In this document: positions 32,236 to 40,465 of the stretch, piece by piece | Layout: each line of letters opens with the position of its first letter | Numbering within the stretch: the first letter of the stretch is position 1 | Origin: a bacterium | GTDB lineage: Bacteria > Pseudomonadota > Alphaproteobacteria > Acetobacterales > Acetobacteraceae | Direction: 5' to 3' | Length of the DNA stretch: 64,000 nt | Assembly: GCA_026224825.1 (NCBI GenBank) | Contig: JAMFRO010000008.1 | Location: forward strand, 62,001-126,000 | Notes under the pieces: model-generated | Told to the model about the DNA's origin: nothing | Databases searched by the model: none | The model's input: only the letters and a program-made list of their open reading frames with translations | Made by a program: the position numbers and the translations under genes

Positions 32236-35200
32236 TTAGCTTCTCCTCGCGCGCGGGGGGCGGGGGGGCTTCCCCAAGCGGGAAGGCGATGGTGGCGCAA
32301 AGCCCCTCAGGCCGGAAATCCAGCCGCGCCTCGCCGCGCAGCTCGTGGCGGACGCTGCCTTTTATGAAGCGCGTGCCATTGCCGGTGCGTTCCGGCGCGA
32401 TCACCACCGGCCCACCGCTCTCGGTCCAGGTGAATATCACGCGCGGCTTGCCGTCATGCGCATCGATGCACCAGCCGACCGCAACTGTGCCGGCGCTGTT
32501 GGAGAGCGCGCCGTATTTGATCGCGTTGGTCGCAAGCTCATGCATCATCAACGTCAGCGACTGGCTCACGACCGGATCGAGTGCGACCACCGGGCCGTCG
32601 GTGATTATGATGCGGCCGTCGGTCTTGAAGGGATCCAGCGCATGATCGACGATGCTGCGCAAGGCGATCTGCCGAAAATCATTCTCCAGCGCAATGTCAT
32701 GCGCGCGGCCGAGTGCCTGAATGCGCCCGGTGAAGGCGCTGCCGTATTCTTCCAGTGTTTTGCTGGTACGCAATGTCTGCGCCGCGATTGACTGCACCAC
32801 CGCGAGTGAATTCTTCACGCGGTGGCTGAGCTCGGCGACGAGCATTTCGCGATGCCGCTCGGCCAGTTTTTGCTCGGTCGCATCTTCGAAGGCGAGCAGG
32901 ATAAGATCGGGGCGGTCGCCATAGGCGACGATGCGATGTGCGTTGAGCACCATCCAGCGGCGGCCGATGTGCGGAAAGGCGTATTCCACTTCGAAATTGG
33001 CGATCCAGCCCGCGGTTGGCAGCAATTGCTCGAGCAATTGGCGCAGTGCTGGAATGTTCCATTGCCCGTTGCCCAGCTCATACACGAGCAGCCCTTCGGT
33101 CTGTTCCTTGTCGACCTGGAAATACTGATAAAAGGCAGGGTTGGCCGATTGCACGCGCAAATCGCCATTCAGGACCAGCATGGGGGAGTTGACCGTCCGC
33201 ACGATGGCCTCGGCATAATCGCGTGCCTCGGCGGTGCGCGATTGAGATTGTTTTAGTTCCGTTACATCGACAAAGCTCGCCACCGCGCCAACGATCCGGT
33301 TGTCGCGCGTGCGATAGGGCTGTACGCGCAACGAATAGGAGCGGCCGTTATCGGCCTGCACCTCCTCCCCGGCCATCGTGAGATGGTCAATCGCCTGACG
33401 CGCCTTGCCGACGAGATCGCCATTGACGAATTTCTGCGCGAGATTGGCGATGGGCCGCCCGATATCGGCATCGATGACGTCGAACAGCCGGGTGACCGCC
33501 GGGGTGAACCATTTTATCCGCGTCTGATTGTCGAGGAAGATGGTCGCGATGTCATTGCCCGACAGCAGATTGCGAAGATCGTCGCTGGACTCGTCGAGTT
33601 CCGCCACCTTGTGCTCAAGTTCGGAATTGACCGCGTTAAGTTCTTCGTTGAGCGACTGCAGCTCTTCCTTCGAGGATTCGAGCTCCTCATTCGTGGCCTG
33701 GAGCTCCTCGTTCACGCTCGTGGCCTCCTCATTGGCGGCCTTCAGCTCTTCATTCGCCGTCTCATATTCCTCGACGATGGCGTGCAGCTCGTCGCGTGCT
33801 TCCTTGAGCTCGTCGTCATAATCGCGCGCCCGCTCCGGCTTCGCCTTATTTGCCGGTGGCTTGGCCGGGGAGCTATCCTTGCCCCTGCCTCCCGGCGAAA
33901 AGCTGATCAGCACCAGCCCGCCACCGCTACCGCTGCCGCCAAGCGGGATGGCGGAAATCTCGACAGCACTGGTGCCGGCGCGGGTGGTGATCGTCGCGGC
34001 TTCATTGGCCTCGATCGCCTGCTTTACCGCGCGGCGGATCGACAATGCCAGCCCATCCCGCGCCATGGCGATCAGATCCAGCGTGGGCGGGCCGGAGGGC
34101 TGCTTCAGATAATCGCCGGTGGTGCCGTGGAAATGCTGGATCTTGTAATGCCGGTCTATCACCACCGAGGCGGGGCCAAAACGATCGGCGAGCACCTGGA
34201 CCACGACATCGGCGAGTTTGGGTTTCGTACCTTCGCGTTCCGGCGACTGCGCCGGCGCCCAGACCGGAATATCGACGGCTGTGGGGTGCCCCCCGCCGGT
34301 GCGCTGGTAGATGCGCCAGCGCTTGGACACAATGGAGAATAAATGATCGCGCTGCCCGATGGATTCAGCATTGCCGAGGAAGAGATAACCGCCCTCGCGG
34401 AGCGCGAAATGCGCCAGCGACAACACTCGGTTCTGCCCCTCGGTATCGAGATAGATGAGCAGATTGCGGCAGCTCACCAGGTCCATCTTCGAGTAAGGCG
34501 GGTCGGCCAGTAAATCCTGAGGCGCGAAGACCACGGTTTCGCGGATCTCGCGCTTGATGCGGTAGCTATCGCCGGTTTTCACAAAGAAGCGCTCTAGCCG
34601 TTCGGGCGGGAGACTCTCGACCATGCTGCCGGGATAGAGGCCGCGGCGCGCGGAGGTGAGATTATTATTGGCAAGATCGGTGGCGAAAATTTTGACCTGC
34701 AGGCCTTTCTCCGCCGTTTCGGCATGTCCGGCGATCAGCATGGCGATGGTATAGGCTTCCTCGCCCGTGGAGCAGGCCGGAACCCAGACCCGCACCGGCT
34801 GGTCGGGGGCGGCTTGTTTGAGCAGTGGGGCGATGACGTCGCGGTTGAGGATGTCCCATGCCTCGGCATCGCGGAAGAAGCCGGTGACGTTGATCATCAT
34901 GTCGCGGACCAGCGCCTGTAATTCGGCGGGGTCTTCGCGCAGTCTGGTCAGATACTCGTCCAGCGATTCGAGCCCGGCCAGGCCCATGCGCCGGTGCGTC
35001 CGCCTTGTCAGCGTGGTGCGTTTATAGGGGCGGAAGTCATGGCCGTTGCGCGCGCGGATCAGCACCAGCACATCGTCGAAACTCGCTTTCGACGCGTTGG
35101 CGATCGCCTCCACCGCGTCACCCTCCATATAGGGATGGCGCGCATAGCGCATCAGCGCCGCCGGCATATCGGCGGGGGCCAGCACGTAATCGGCGGCACC

Positions 35201-35764
35201 CGAGGCAATCGCATGGCGCGGCATGCTGTCGAACTTCGCCGTCTCGGGGGATTGCGCGATGCACATGCCGCCGGACAGCTTGATGTCCTGTATGCCGGCG
35301 GAACCGTTGCTGCCGGCACCACTCAGCACCACCGCGATAGCCCCGGTCTTGCGGTCCCGCGCCAGGGCGGTGAAGAAATGGTCGATGGGATGGCGCAGGC
35401 CACGCGCCTCGGCGGGCTCGATGAGCCGCAGGATACCGCCCTCGATCAGCAGCGTCTGCGCCGGGACGATGACATAGACATGGTCGGGTTCGACCGCCAT
35501 GCCGTCCTCGATCTCGATGACGGGCATTGTGGTATGTTTGCCGAGCAGCTCGGCGAGCAGGCTTTTGCGCGTCGGCTCAAGATGCTGGACGATGACGAAG
35601 CCCATGCCGCTGTCGGCCGGCATCGCCTTGAGGAACGCGGTGGCGACCTCAAGCCCGCCGGCGGACATACCAATGCCGACGATGGGGAAGGCGCCGCCGT
35701 CGTTTTCGTCAAGGTTTGCGCTATCCGCTGTGCTGGCTGAAGGGCCCCGCCTGAGATTGGTCAC
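32222..35764 (-). CDS. CheB-CheR-PAS-HWE histidine kinase fusion
   Basis: About 1180 residues from GTG 35764. Order: CheB methylesterase-like domain (about 25-215; Ser35 in GMSAGG, His61 in VQHLEP), CheR methyltransferase domain (about 225-440; PACSTGEEAYT, FATDL, SCRNLLIYL), a long heptad coiled coil (NEELQATNEELESSKEELQ), two PAS domains, and a HWE kinase (His near 980 in ELSHRVKNSLAVVQ; HELATNAIKYGALS; FTWTESGGP). The CheB Asp position is Asn (VLSGAGSNGSAG). Signal unknown. Partner receiver lies immediately downstream. The longer frame to 35923 has no family match before GTG 35764. Confidence 0.92.
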   Translation of the reverse strand: MTNLRRGPSASTADSANLDENDGGAFPIVGIGMSAGGLEVATAFLKAMPADSGMGFVIVQHLEPTRKSLLAELLGKHTTMPVIEIEDGMAVEPDHVYVIVPAQTLLIEGGILRLIEPAEARGLRHPIDHFFTALARDRKTGAIAVVLSGAGSNGSAGIQDIKLSGGMCIAQSPETAKFDSMPRHAIASGAADYVLAPADMPAALMRYARHPYMEGDAVEAIANASKASFDDVLVLIRARNGHDFRPYKRTTLTRRTHRRMGLAGLESLDEYLTRLREDPAELQALVRDMMINVTGFFRDAEAWDILNRDVIAPLLKQAAPDQPVRVWVPACSTGEEAYTIAMLIAGHAETAEKGLQVKIFATDLANNNLTSARRGLYPGSMVESLPPERLERFFVKTGDSYRIKREIRETVVFAPQDLLADPPYSKMDLVSCRNLLIYLDTEGQNRVLSLAHFALREGGYLFLGNAESIGQRDHLFSIVSKRWRIYQRTGGGHPTAVDIPVWAPAQSPEREGTKPKLADVVVQVLADRFGPASVVIDRHYKIQHFHGTTGDYLKQPSGPPTLDLIAMARDGLALSIRRAVKQAIEANEAATITTRAGTSAVEISAIPLGGSGSGGGLVLISFSPGGRGKDSSPAKPPANKAKPERARDYDDELKEARDELHAIVEEYETANEELKAANEEATSVNEELQATNEELESSKEELQSLNEELNAVNSELEHKVAELDESSDDLRNLLSGNDIATIFLDNQTRIKWFTPAVTRLFDVIDADIGRPIANLAQKFVNGDLVGKARQAIDHLTMAGEEVQADNGRSYSLRVQPYRTRDNRIVGAVASFVDVTELKQSQSRTAEARDYAEAIVRTVNSPMLVLNGDLRVQSANPAFYQYFQVDKEQTEGLLVYELGNGQWNIPALRQLLEQLLPTAGWIANFEVEYAFPHIGRRWMVLNAHRIVAYGDRPDLILLAFEDATEQKLAERHREMLVAELSHRVKNSLAVVQSIAAQTLRTSKTLEEYGSAFTGRIQALGRAHDIALENDFRQIALRSIVDHALDPFKTDGRIIITDGPVVALDPVVSQSLTLMMHELATNAIKYGALSNSAGTVAVGWCIDAHDGKPRVIFTWTESGGPVVIAPERTGNGTRFIKGSVRHELRGEARLDFRPEGLCATIAFPLGEAPPPPAREEKLNAVR

Positions 35765-36221
35765 GGCAAAGCAACCTGCGTCGGAGACGCAAATCCTGAA
35801 GGCTTGTTGCCGCCTGGCGCGTAAACTGACGAGGCTACGGTCACCTTGATGTCCTGTTTTAGGATATTTGAGTTTCTCAGTGTACCGGTAACACGCAAAT
35901 GAGTCATTTGGCCAATTCAACAACAGACCATATCTACGCTTACCGCTGCCTCTCGGATTTGTGAAAAATACGTATTCAAGGGCTCAAAAAGCATGATCTC
36001 GCCATGTGCCGGGGATCGCATGTTATTTACGTTTTGTCCTTTTATTTACGTTTTGGCCTGGGCGTGACCTGACCGCGAAATTAAACCGAGGAATGATCCT
36101 CGAACGCCTATTGTATCCGGCGGGCACGAGGCAAAATTGCGCCCAGGCTATCGTCCGCCGGACTATCGTAAGCACTGGCGCGATCCCCGCCGGCGAATTT
36201 ATAAAATTGAGAGGACATCCG
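35765..36221. promoter_or_regulatory. Divergent regulatory region between the hybrid kinase and DUF4142 genes
   Basis: About 460 bp, partly AT-rich, without a convincing gene. A 13-bp direct repeat TTATTTACGTTTT occurs at 36023-36035 and 36042-36054 (19-bp spacing, nearly two helical turns). A short palindrome CGAGGA-ATGA-TCCTCG lies at 36087-36102. Both could be binding sites for regulators of the DUF4142 gene. GAGAGGA at 36209-36215 is its ribosome-binding site. Confidence 0.45.
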
Positions 36222-36713
36222 ATGAAAATCATATTCGCGTCGCTTCTGGCGCTGGGTCTGCCGGCAGCCGCATTCGCACAGACCACCAACGACCTCAGCG
36301 CACAGGACCGCAATTTCGTCATCACCGCCGCGGCTGCGGGAATAGCGGAGGTTCAGGCAGGACAGTTGGCGGCCGCCAAAGGCGATAGCGCCGTCCAAGC
36401 CGTCGGCAACCGTATGGTCGCCGATCACGGCAAAGCCAATGATACGCTGAACGCGATCGCCGCAACCAAGGGCGTTACCCCTCCCACCCAGGTGACCAGC
36501 GACCAGGCCGCGGAGCTGACCCAGTTGCAGGGATTGAGCGGCGCGGCGTTCGATTCCGCCTATCTCAAGGATCAACGCACCGCCCATGAAACGGCCATAA
36601 AATTATTCGAGACCGAGGCGCATAGCGGCACCGACCCCGCGTTGAAGAGCTTTGCCGCGAAAACCTTGCCCACGTTGAAAATGCATTTGCACATGCTCAA
36701 AGAGGCCGCGTAA
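36222..36713 (+). CDS. DUF4142 protein, exported, ferritin-like helical
   Basis: 163 residues. Signal peptide MKIIFASLLALGLPAAAFA with cleavage before QTTNDLS. The mature part is a helical bundle with the family pattern AQDRNFVITAAAAGIAEVQAGQLA, MVADHGKANDTL, LKDQRTAHETAIKLFETEA and KTLPTLKMHLHMLKEA. Members are periplasmic or outer-membrane proteins of unknown function, often stress-linked. Start at ATG 36222 follows GAGAGGA. It converges on the YceI gene with only 13 bp between stops. Confidence 0.88.
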   Translation: MKIIFASLLALGLPAAAFAQTTNDLSAQDRNFVITAAAAGIAEVQAGQLAAAKGDSAVQAVGNRMVADHGKANDTLNAIAATKGVTPPTQVTSDQAAELTQLQGLSGAAFDSAYLKDQRTAHETAIKLFETEAHSGTDPALKSFAAKTLPTLKMHLHMLKEAA

Positions 36714-36726
36714 TCCGCGCGCGGTG

Positions 36727-37275
36727 TTACGGCTCCTGCGCCACCAGCGTAAAATTAACCCCGGCATTCAGCCCCACCCAGTCGCCGCTGCTCCAATTGC
36801 CCTGGCCCACGCCGTAATCCGTGCGGGGGAGGGTCAGGCTGCTTTTGGCGGTGGCGGTTTTGCCCGACACATCCAGGGTGAAGGGGAGCGTCAGTTTTTT
36901 GGTCACACCACGGATGGTGAGTGTACCGGTGGTGGTGAATTTATCACCGCCCAGAGGCGTAAACCCCGTGGCGTCGAACACTGCCTGCGGGAAGGCGGCG
37001 GCGCTGAACCAGTCGGTACCGGGCAAAGCGGTATCGCGCTGGGTGTCGCCGGTATGGGCGCTGGCGGTGTGGATGGTGATTTTTACGTGCGCGGCTTCGG
37101 GATACGCGGGGTCGTAAGTGATCTGCGCATTCCATTGCGTGAATGTGCCGGTGAAGGCGGTGCCTGTCTGCGTGCCGGAGAAGCCCAGCGTGCTGGCGGC
37201 GGGTTGCAACGTCCATTCCGCCGCCAAAGCGGGCGGGGCGGTGAGTAGAGCGGCGGCGAGGAATAAAAATCTCAT
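36727..37275 (-). CDS. YceI family periplasmic lipid-binding-like protein
   Basis: 182 residues with signal peptide MRFLFLAAALLTAPPALAA. The mature part is a YceI beta barrel (WTLQPAASTLGFSGTQTGTAFTG, QAVFDATGFTPLG, GVTKKLTLPFTLD). YceI proteins bind polyisoprenoids such as ubiquinone precursors in the periplasm. Last gene of a three-gene unit; overlaps cytochrome b561 by 4 bp. A second YceI begins the unit. Confidence 0.9.
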   Translation of the reverse strand: MRFLFLAAALLTAPPALAAEWTLQPAASTLGFSGTQTGTAFTGTFTQWNAQITYDPAYPEAAHVKITIHTASAHTGDTQRDTALPGTDWFSAAAFPQAVFDATGFTPLGGDKFTTTGTLTIRGVTKKLTLPFTLDVSGKTATAKSSLTLPRTDYGVGQGNWSSGDWVGLNAGVNFTLVAQEP

Positions 37276-37835
37276 GTGCGGTCTCCAAAGGGGAGCATGC
37301 GGCGCAGGATATTGTCGCGGAGCAGAAAATGATGCCGCAGTGCTGCCAGTATGTGCAGGAGTAAAATCCCGATGATGATGTAGCCGAGCCAGTCGTGGAT
37401 GAATTGCGCGATCGTGTCGGCTGTCTGCTTATCGGCGAGCGTCGAGAACCAGGGCAGGTCCGGCCAGGGGATGATTCCGTACAGCACGGTGGGGATGTTG
37501 TAGGGCGAGACCGAAACCACGATCCAGCCGGTGAAGGGCAGCGCCAGCATGAAGGCGTAGAGCAGAAAATGCGTGGCGCCGGCTGCTGTTTTTTCAAGCG
37601 CCGGCATGGTCTCGGGCAAAGCCGGCGGGCGGTGCGTGAGGCGCCACACCAAGCGCAGAGCCACGGCAAACAATACCGTAATGCCGATGGATTTATGCAA
37701 CTGGTAGAGCTGGAATTTCAAGCCGATGGGGATGGCCAGATGCACCATCACCAGCCCCATGAATATCTGGAGCAGAATACCGAAAGCGATGACCCAGTGC
37801 AGGGTCATCGCCACGGTATCGTAACGTACGCGCAT
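37272..37835 (-). CDS. Cytochrome b561 family protein
   Basis: 187-residue inner-membrane di-heme cytochrome with four spans. Heme His candidates are in MTLHWVIAFGILLQIFMGL, YQLHKSIGITVLF, ATHFLLYAFM and IGILLLHILAALRHHF. CybB-type proteins oxidise superoxide or pass electrons to quinone. Sandwiched between and overlapping two YceI genes (1 bp and 4 bp), a frequent arrangement suggesting a periplasmic quinone-linked redox role. Confidence 0.92.
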   Translation of the reverse strand: MRVRYDTVAMTLHWVIAFGILLQIFMGLVMVHLAIPIGLKFQLYQLHKSIGITVLFAVALRLVWRLTHRPPALPETMPALEKTAAGATHFLLYAFMLALPFTGWIVVSVSPYNIPTVLYGIIPWPDLPWFSTLADKQTADTIAQFIHDWLGYIIIGILLLHILAALRHHFLLRDNILRRMLPFGDRT

Positions 37836-38434
37836 TACTGCACGAAGGCGGCACTGATGATCAGCCGGACGTCATCGCCGATCAGCGGCACATAGGTGGT
37901 CTGGTTGAAGTCGGAGCGTTTGATCACGCCCGTGGCCTCGAAGCCAGCGGTGTATTGATTGGTCAGCCCGTTGATCCCGGCGGCGTTGAAGGTGACCTGC
38001 AAGGTCTCAGGGCGCGTAACGCCATGGAAGGTAAGCTCGCCGGTGACGGCCGCCGTGTCAGGCCCCGTGCGCACCACCGTGCCGGATTTGAACTCGATGG
38101 TCGGGTATTTCGCCGTGTCGAACCATGTCGGGGAATTCAGCTCGCCGTCCAGCTTGGTGTTGGTGGTGCTGATGGTGTTGGCGGGCAGGGTGATATCAAA
38201 TTTGGTGGCGGCGAGGTTGGCGGGGTCCAGCGTGAGCTGGCCGGAAGCCTTGGTGAACTCACCGTACCAGGTGGTGAAACCCATGTGCGAGACCGCGAAC
38301 AGGATGCGGGTGTGGCTAGGCTCCACCTTGTAGTCCCCCGCCTTCACATGGGCGGGGTTGGTGTCGGGCGCGTATTCCGCAAATGCGGCGGCGGGGGCGG
38401 CGAGCAGAGCGAGGGCGAGGAGCGTGGTTTTCAT
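37835..38434 (-). CDS. YceI family periplasmic protein
   Basis: 199 residues with signal peptide MKTTLLALALLAAPAAAFA. YceI barrel landmarks are YKVEPSHTRILFAVSHMGFTT, KYPTIEFKSG, VTGELTFHGVTRPETLQV and FEATGVIKRSDFNQTTYVP. First gene of the YceI / cytochrome b561 / YceI unit. It lies 12 bp after the azoreductase gene on the same strand, so it may be co-transcribed with it and under the same LysR control. Confidence 0.92.
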   Translation of the reverse strand: MKTTLLALALLAAPAAAFAEYAPDTNPAHVKAGDYKVEPSHTRILFAVSHMGFTTWYGEFTKASGQLTLDPANLAATKFDITLPANTISTTNTKLDGELNSPTWFDTAKYPTIEFKSGTVVRTGPDTAAVTGELTFHGVTRPETLQVTFNAAGINGLTNQYTAGFEATGVIKRSDFNQTTYVPLIGDDVRLIISAAFVQ

Positions 38435-38446
38435 TCTTCTGGTTCC

Positions 38447-39070
38447 TTATGCCGGCTCAAATGCCAGCGTGGCGATTTCGGCTTCCGCCGTGGCAATGGA
38501 CTGAGCTTTGAGATCAGGAATGGCGAGACCATCGGCGTTGAAGATGGTGACGTCGGTCAGCCCGATAAAGCCCAGCAGCGCCAGCAAATGCGATTCCTGA
38601 TGCTCCAACCCTGCCGCCGGGCTGCCCGGCCCGTACAACCCGCCGCGCGTGGAGGCGATATACACTTTTTTGCCTGCCGGGATGAGGCCGAAGGGCACAC
38701 CGTCCGGGCCGTATTTGAAGGTTTTGCCGGCGACGAGCACGCGGTCGGCCCAGGCTTTGAGCTGGGTCGGCAGGCCGAAGTTGTACATCGGCACGCCGAT
38801 GACGATGATGTCGGCGGCGAACAGCGTGTCGATGAATCCCTGCCCACGGGCGATGTCGGCCAAAGTGGCGGCATCCTCCGGCGGGTGACCGAACAAGGCG
38901 CCGATATGCGCAGGCGAGAGATGCCCGACCGGGTTGGCGGCGAGGTCGAGATATTCAACCTCCAGCCCGGGGTTGAGAGCCTGCTGGCGCGCCACGATGG
39001 CGGCGGAAAGCTTGCGGGAGGCGGAATTCTCGCCGAGCACGCTGGAATCGATATGCCAAAGCTTTGTCAT
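38447..39070 (-). CDS. azoR: FMN-dependent NADH:quinone oxidoreductase / azoreductase
   Basis: 207-residue flavodoxin-fold enzyme reducing quinones and azo compounds with NADH. Landmarks: LWHIDSSVLGENSASRKLS, the FMN-binding VPMYNFGLPTQLKAWAD and STRGGLYG. Divergent from a LysR-type regulator, the classical layout for its control. The azoR, YceI, b561, YceI series reads as a quinone/redox defence group. Confidence 0.93.
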   Translation of the reverse strand: MTKLWHIDSSVLGENSASRKLSAAIVARQQALNPGLEVEYLDLAANPVGHLSPAHIGALFGHPPEDAATLADIARGQGFIDTLFAADIIVIGVPMYNFGLPTQLKAWADRVLVAGKTFKYGPDGVPFGLIPAGKKVYIASTRGGLYGPGSPAAGLEHQESHLLALLGFIGLTDVTIFNADGLAIPDLKAQSIATAEAEIATLAFEPA

Positions 39071-39124
39071 GTGAAAAACTCCATGGGGCGCCGTGAATGG
39101 CGCGATGGCGGAGGTCTAGCCCTG

Positions 39125-39152
39125 TTCAACCAAACTGCGTAGCCTATATAAT
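39125..39152 (+). promoter_or_regulatory. Candidate promoter of the LysR gene
   Basis: TTCAAC at 39125-39130 and TATAAT at 39147-39152, 16 bp apart, in the 120-bp azoR/LysR divergent space. The sequence fits a sigma-70 promoter with about 30 bp of leader. Confidence 0.4.
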
Positions 39153-39190
39153 AAGATGGATTGTATCTGTTTTAACGATGGATTGGGCGC

Positions 39191-40099
39191 ATGATCGAGG
39201 GCATCACTTTGGACCAGTTGCGGGTTTTCATCACCGCCGCCGAGGAGCGCAGTTTTTCCGCCGCCGGACGCAAGCTGAACCGGGCGCAATCGGTGGTGTC
39301 GCAATCCCTGGCGAATTTAGAGGCGCAGCTCGGGCTCACCTTGTTCACCCGCGAGGGGCGCTACCCGGTGCTGACCGAGGCGGGAGAGATTCTGCTGGCC
39401 GATGCGCGGGCCGTCACCAGCGGGCTGGCCTCGCTCAAAGCCCGGGCGCGCGGCATGGCCTCAGGCGTGGAGCCGGAGCTGGCGGTGGCCATCGACGTGA
39501 TGTTCCCCATGTCCGTGCTCACCTGCGCCGCCGCGCGCTTCAGCGAACAATTCCCGATGACGCCGCTGCGGATTTACGTGGAGGTGCTGGGCGGCGTGGC
39601 GCAGGCGGTGCTGGAGGGGCAATGCAGCCTGGGGGTGGTCGGCTCGCTGCCGCTGCTCACCTCCGCTCTGGTCATGGAACGGCTGCTGGGGGTGGAAATC
39701 GTCTTCGTCGCCGCCCCACAGCACCCGCTGGCGCAGCTCCGCAACAACATCACGGAATGCGACCTCAACCAGCATGTGCAGCTCGTGCTCACCGACCGCT
39801 CGGATCTGTCGAAAGGCCAGGAATTCAGCGTGTTCTCATCACGCAACTGGCGGCTGGCCGATCTCGGCGCCAAACACGAATTCCTGCGCGCCGGCCTGGG
39901 CTGGGGCGGCATGCCCTTGGAGCGCGTACAGCGCGACCTGGACTCCGGCGCGCTAGTGGAACTGCACCTGCAGGATCGTCCCGCCCGCATCCCCATGATG
40001 ATGTCCGCCGCCTACCGCGCCGCCACACCACCCGGACCCGCCGGCCGCTGGTTCATCGAACAATTGCGGCGGCTGACGGGCGATGAGCCGCCCGCGTGA
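39191..40099 (+). CDS. LysR family transcriptional regulator
   Basis: 302 residues. N-terminal winged helix-turn-helix (LDQLRVFITAAEERSFSAAG, then RAQSVVSQSLANLEAQLG), followed by a periplasmic-binding-protein-like effector domain from about residue 90. It most likely controls itself and the divergent azoreductase gene in response to a quinone or electrophile; effector not predictable from sequence. Confidence 0.93.
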   Translation: MIEGITLDQLRVFITAAEERSFSAAGRKLNRAQSVVSQSLANLEAQLGLTLFTREGRYPVLTEAGEILLADARAVTSGLASLKARARGMASGVEPELAVAIDVMFPMSVLTCAAARFSEQFPMTPLRIYVEVLGGVAQAVLEGQCSLGVVGSLPLLTSALVMERLLGVEIVFVAAPQHPLAQLRNNITECDLNQHVQLVLTDRSDLSKGQEFSVFSSRNWRLADLGAKHEFLRAGLGWGGMPLERVQRDLDSGALVELHLQDRPARIPMMMSAAYRAATPPGPAGRWFIEQLRRLTGDEPPA

Positions 40100-40116
40100 G
40101 TGGGGGAGCCCGATCA

Positions 40117-40407
40117 TCACTTCAACCAGTTTGGCCGCATGATACCAAGCGAGGCGTAAAGAGCCACGGCTATCCCTTCCGCCACAACACTCCAAGAAAG
40201 GAGTTTACGTTGGAAATTCGTTATACATACGGTTCGACCATGGTTTGCATTCATCGCCACAACATGAGCTGAGGCAATATCCGGCTGCTGGGGCATCGAA
40301 CAACTATAATACTGCTTAATAAACATGAGCATTAAAAAACCAGCGAAGCACAAAAACCCAAGACCAAGTAACAGTGTTTTTGATACGACTTTGATTTTCA
40401 TCGGCAT
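40117..40407 (-). CDS. Small membrane protein of unknown function
   Basis: 96 residues: a hydrophobic helix at about 10-29 (TLLLGLGFLCFAGFLMLMFI), a short loop with Cys residues (YYSCSMPQQPDIASA, RTVCITNFQRK) and a weaker hydrophobic stretch near the end (SVVAEGIAVALYASLGIM). No family recognised. It is clearly less GC-rich than its neighbours, which may mean recent acquisition. It lies 58 bp downstream of the monooxygenase gene on the same strand. Confidence 0.55.
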   Translation of the reverse strand: MPMKIKVVSKTLLLGLGFLCFAGFLMLMFIKQYYSCSMPQQPDIASAHVVAMNANHGRTVCITNFQRKLLSWSVVAEGIAVALYASLGIMRPNWLK

Positions 40408-40465
40408 GAAGCCCCCCCAACAGACGCAGAACGGATCGTGCCATGCCGATCCGTCTTGCCCTGAG

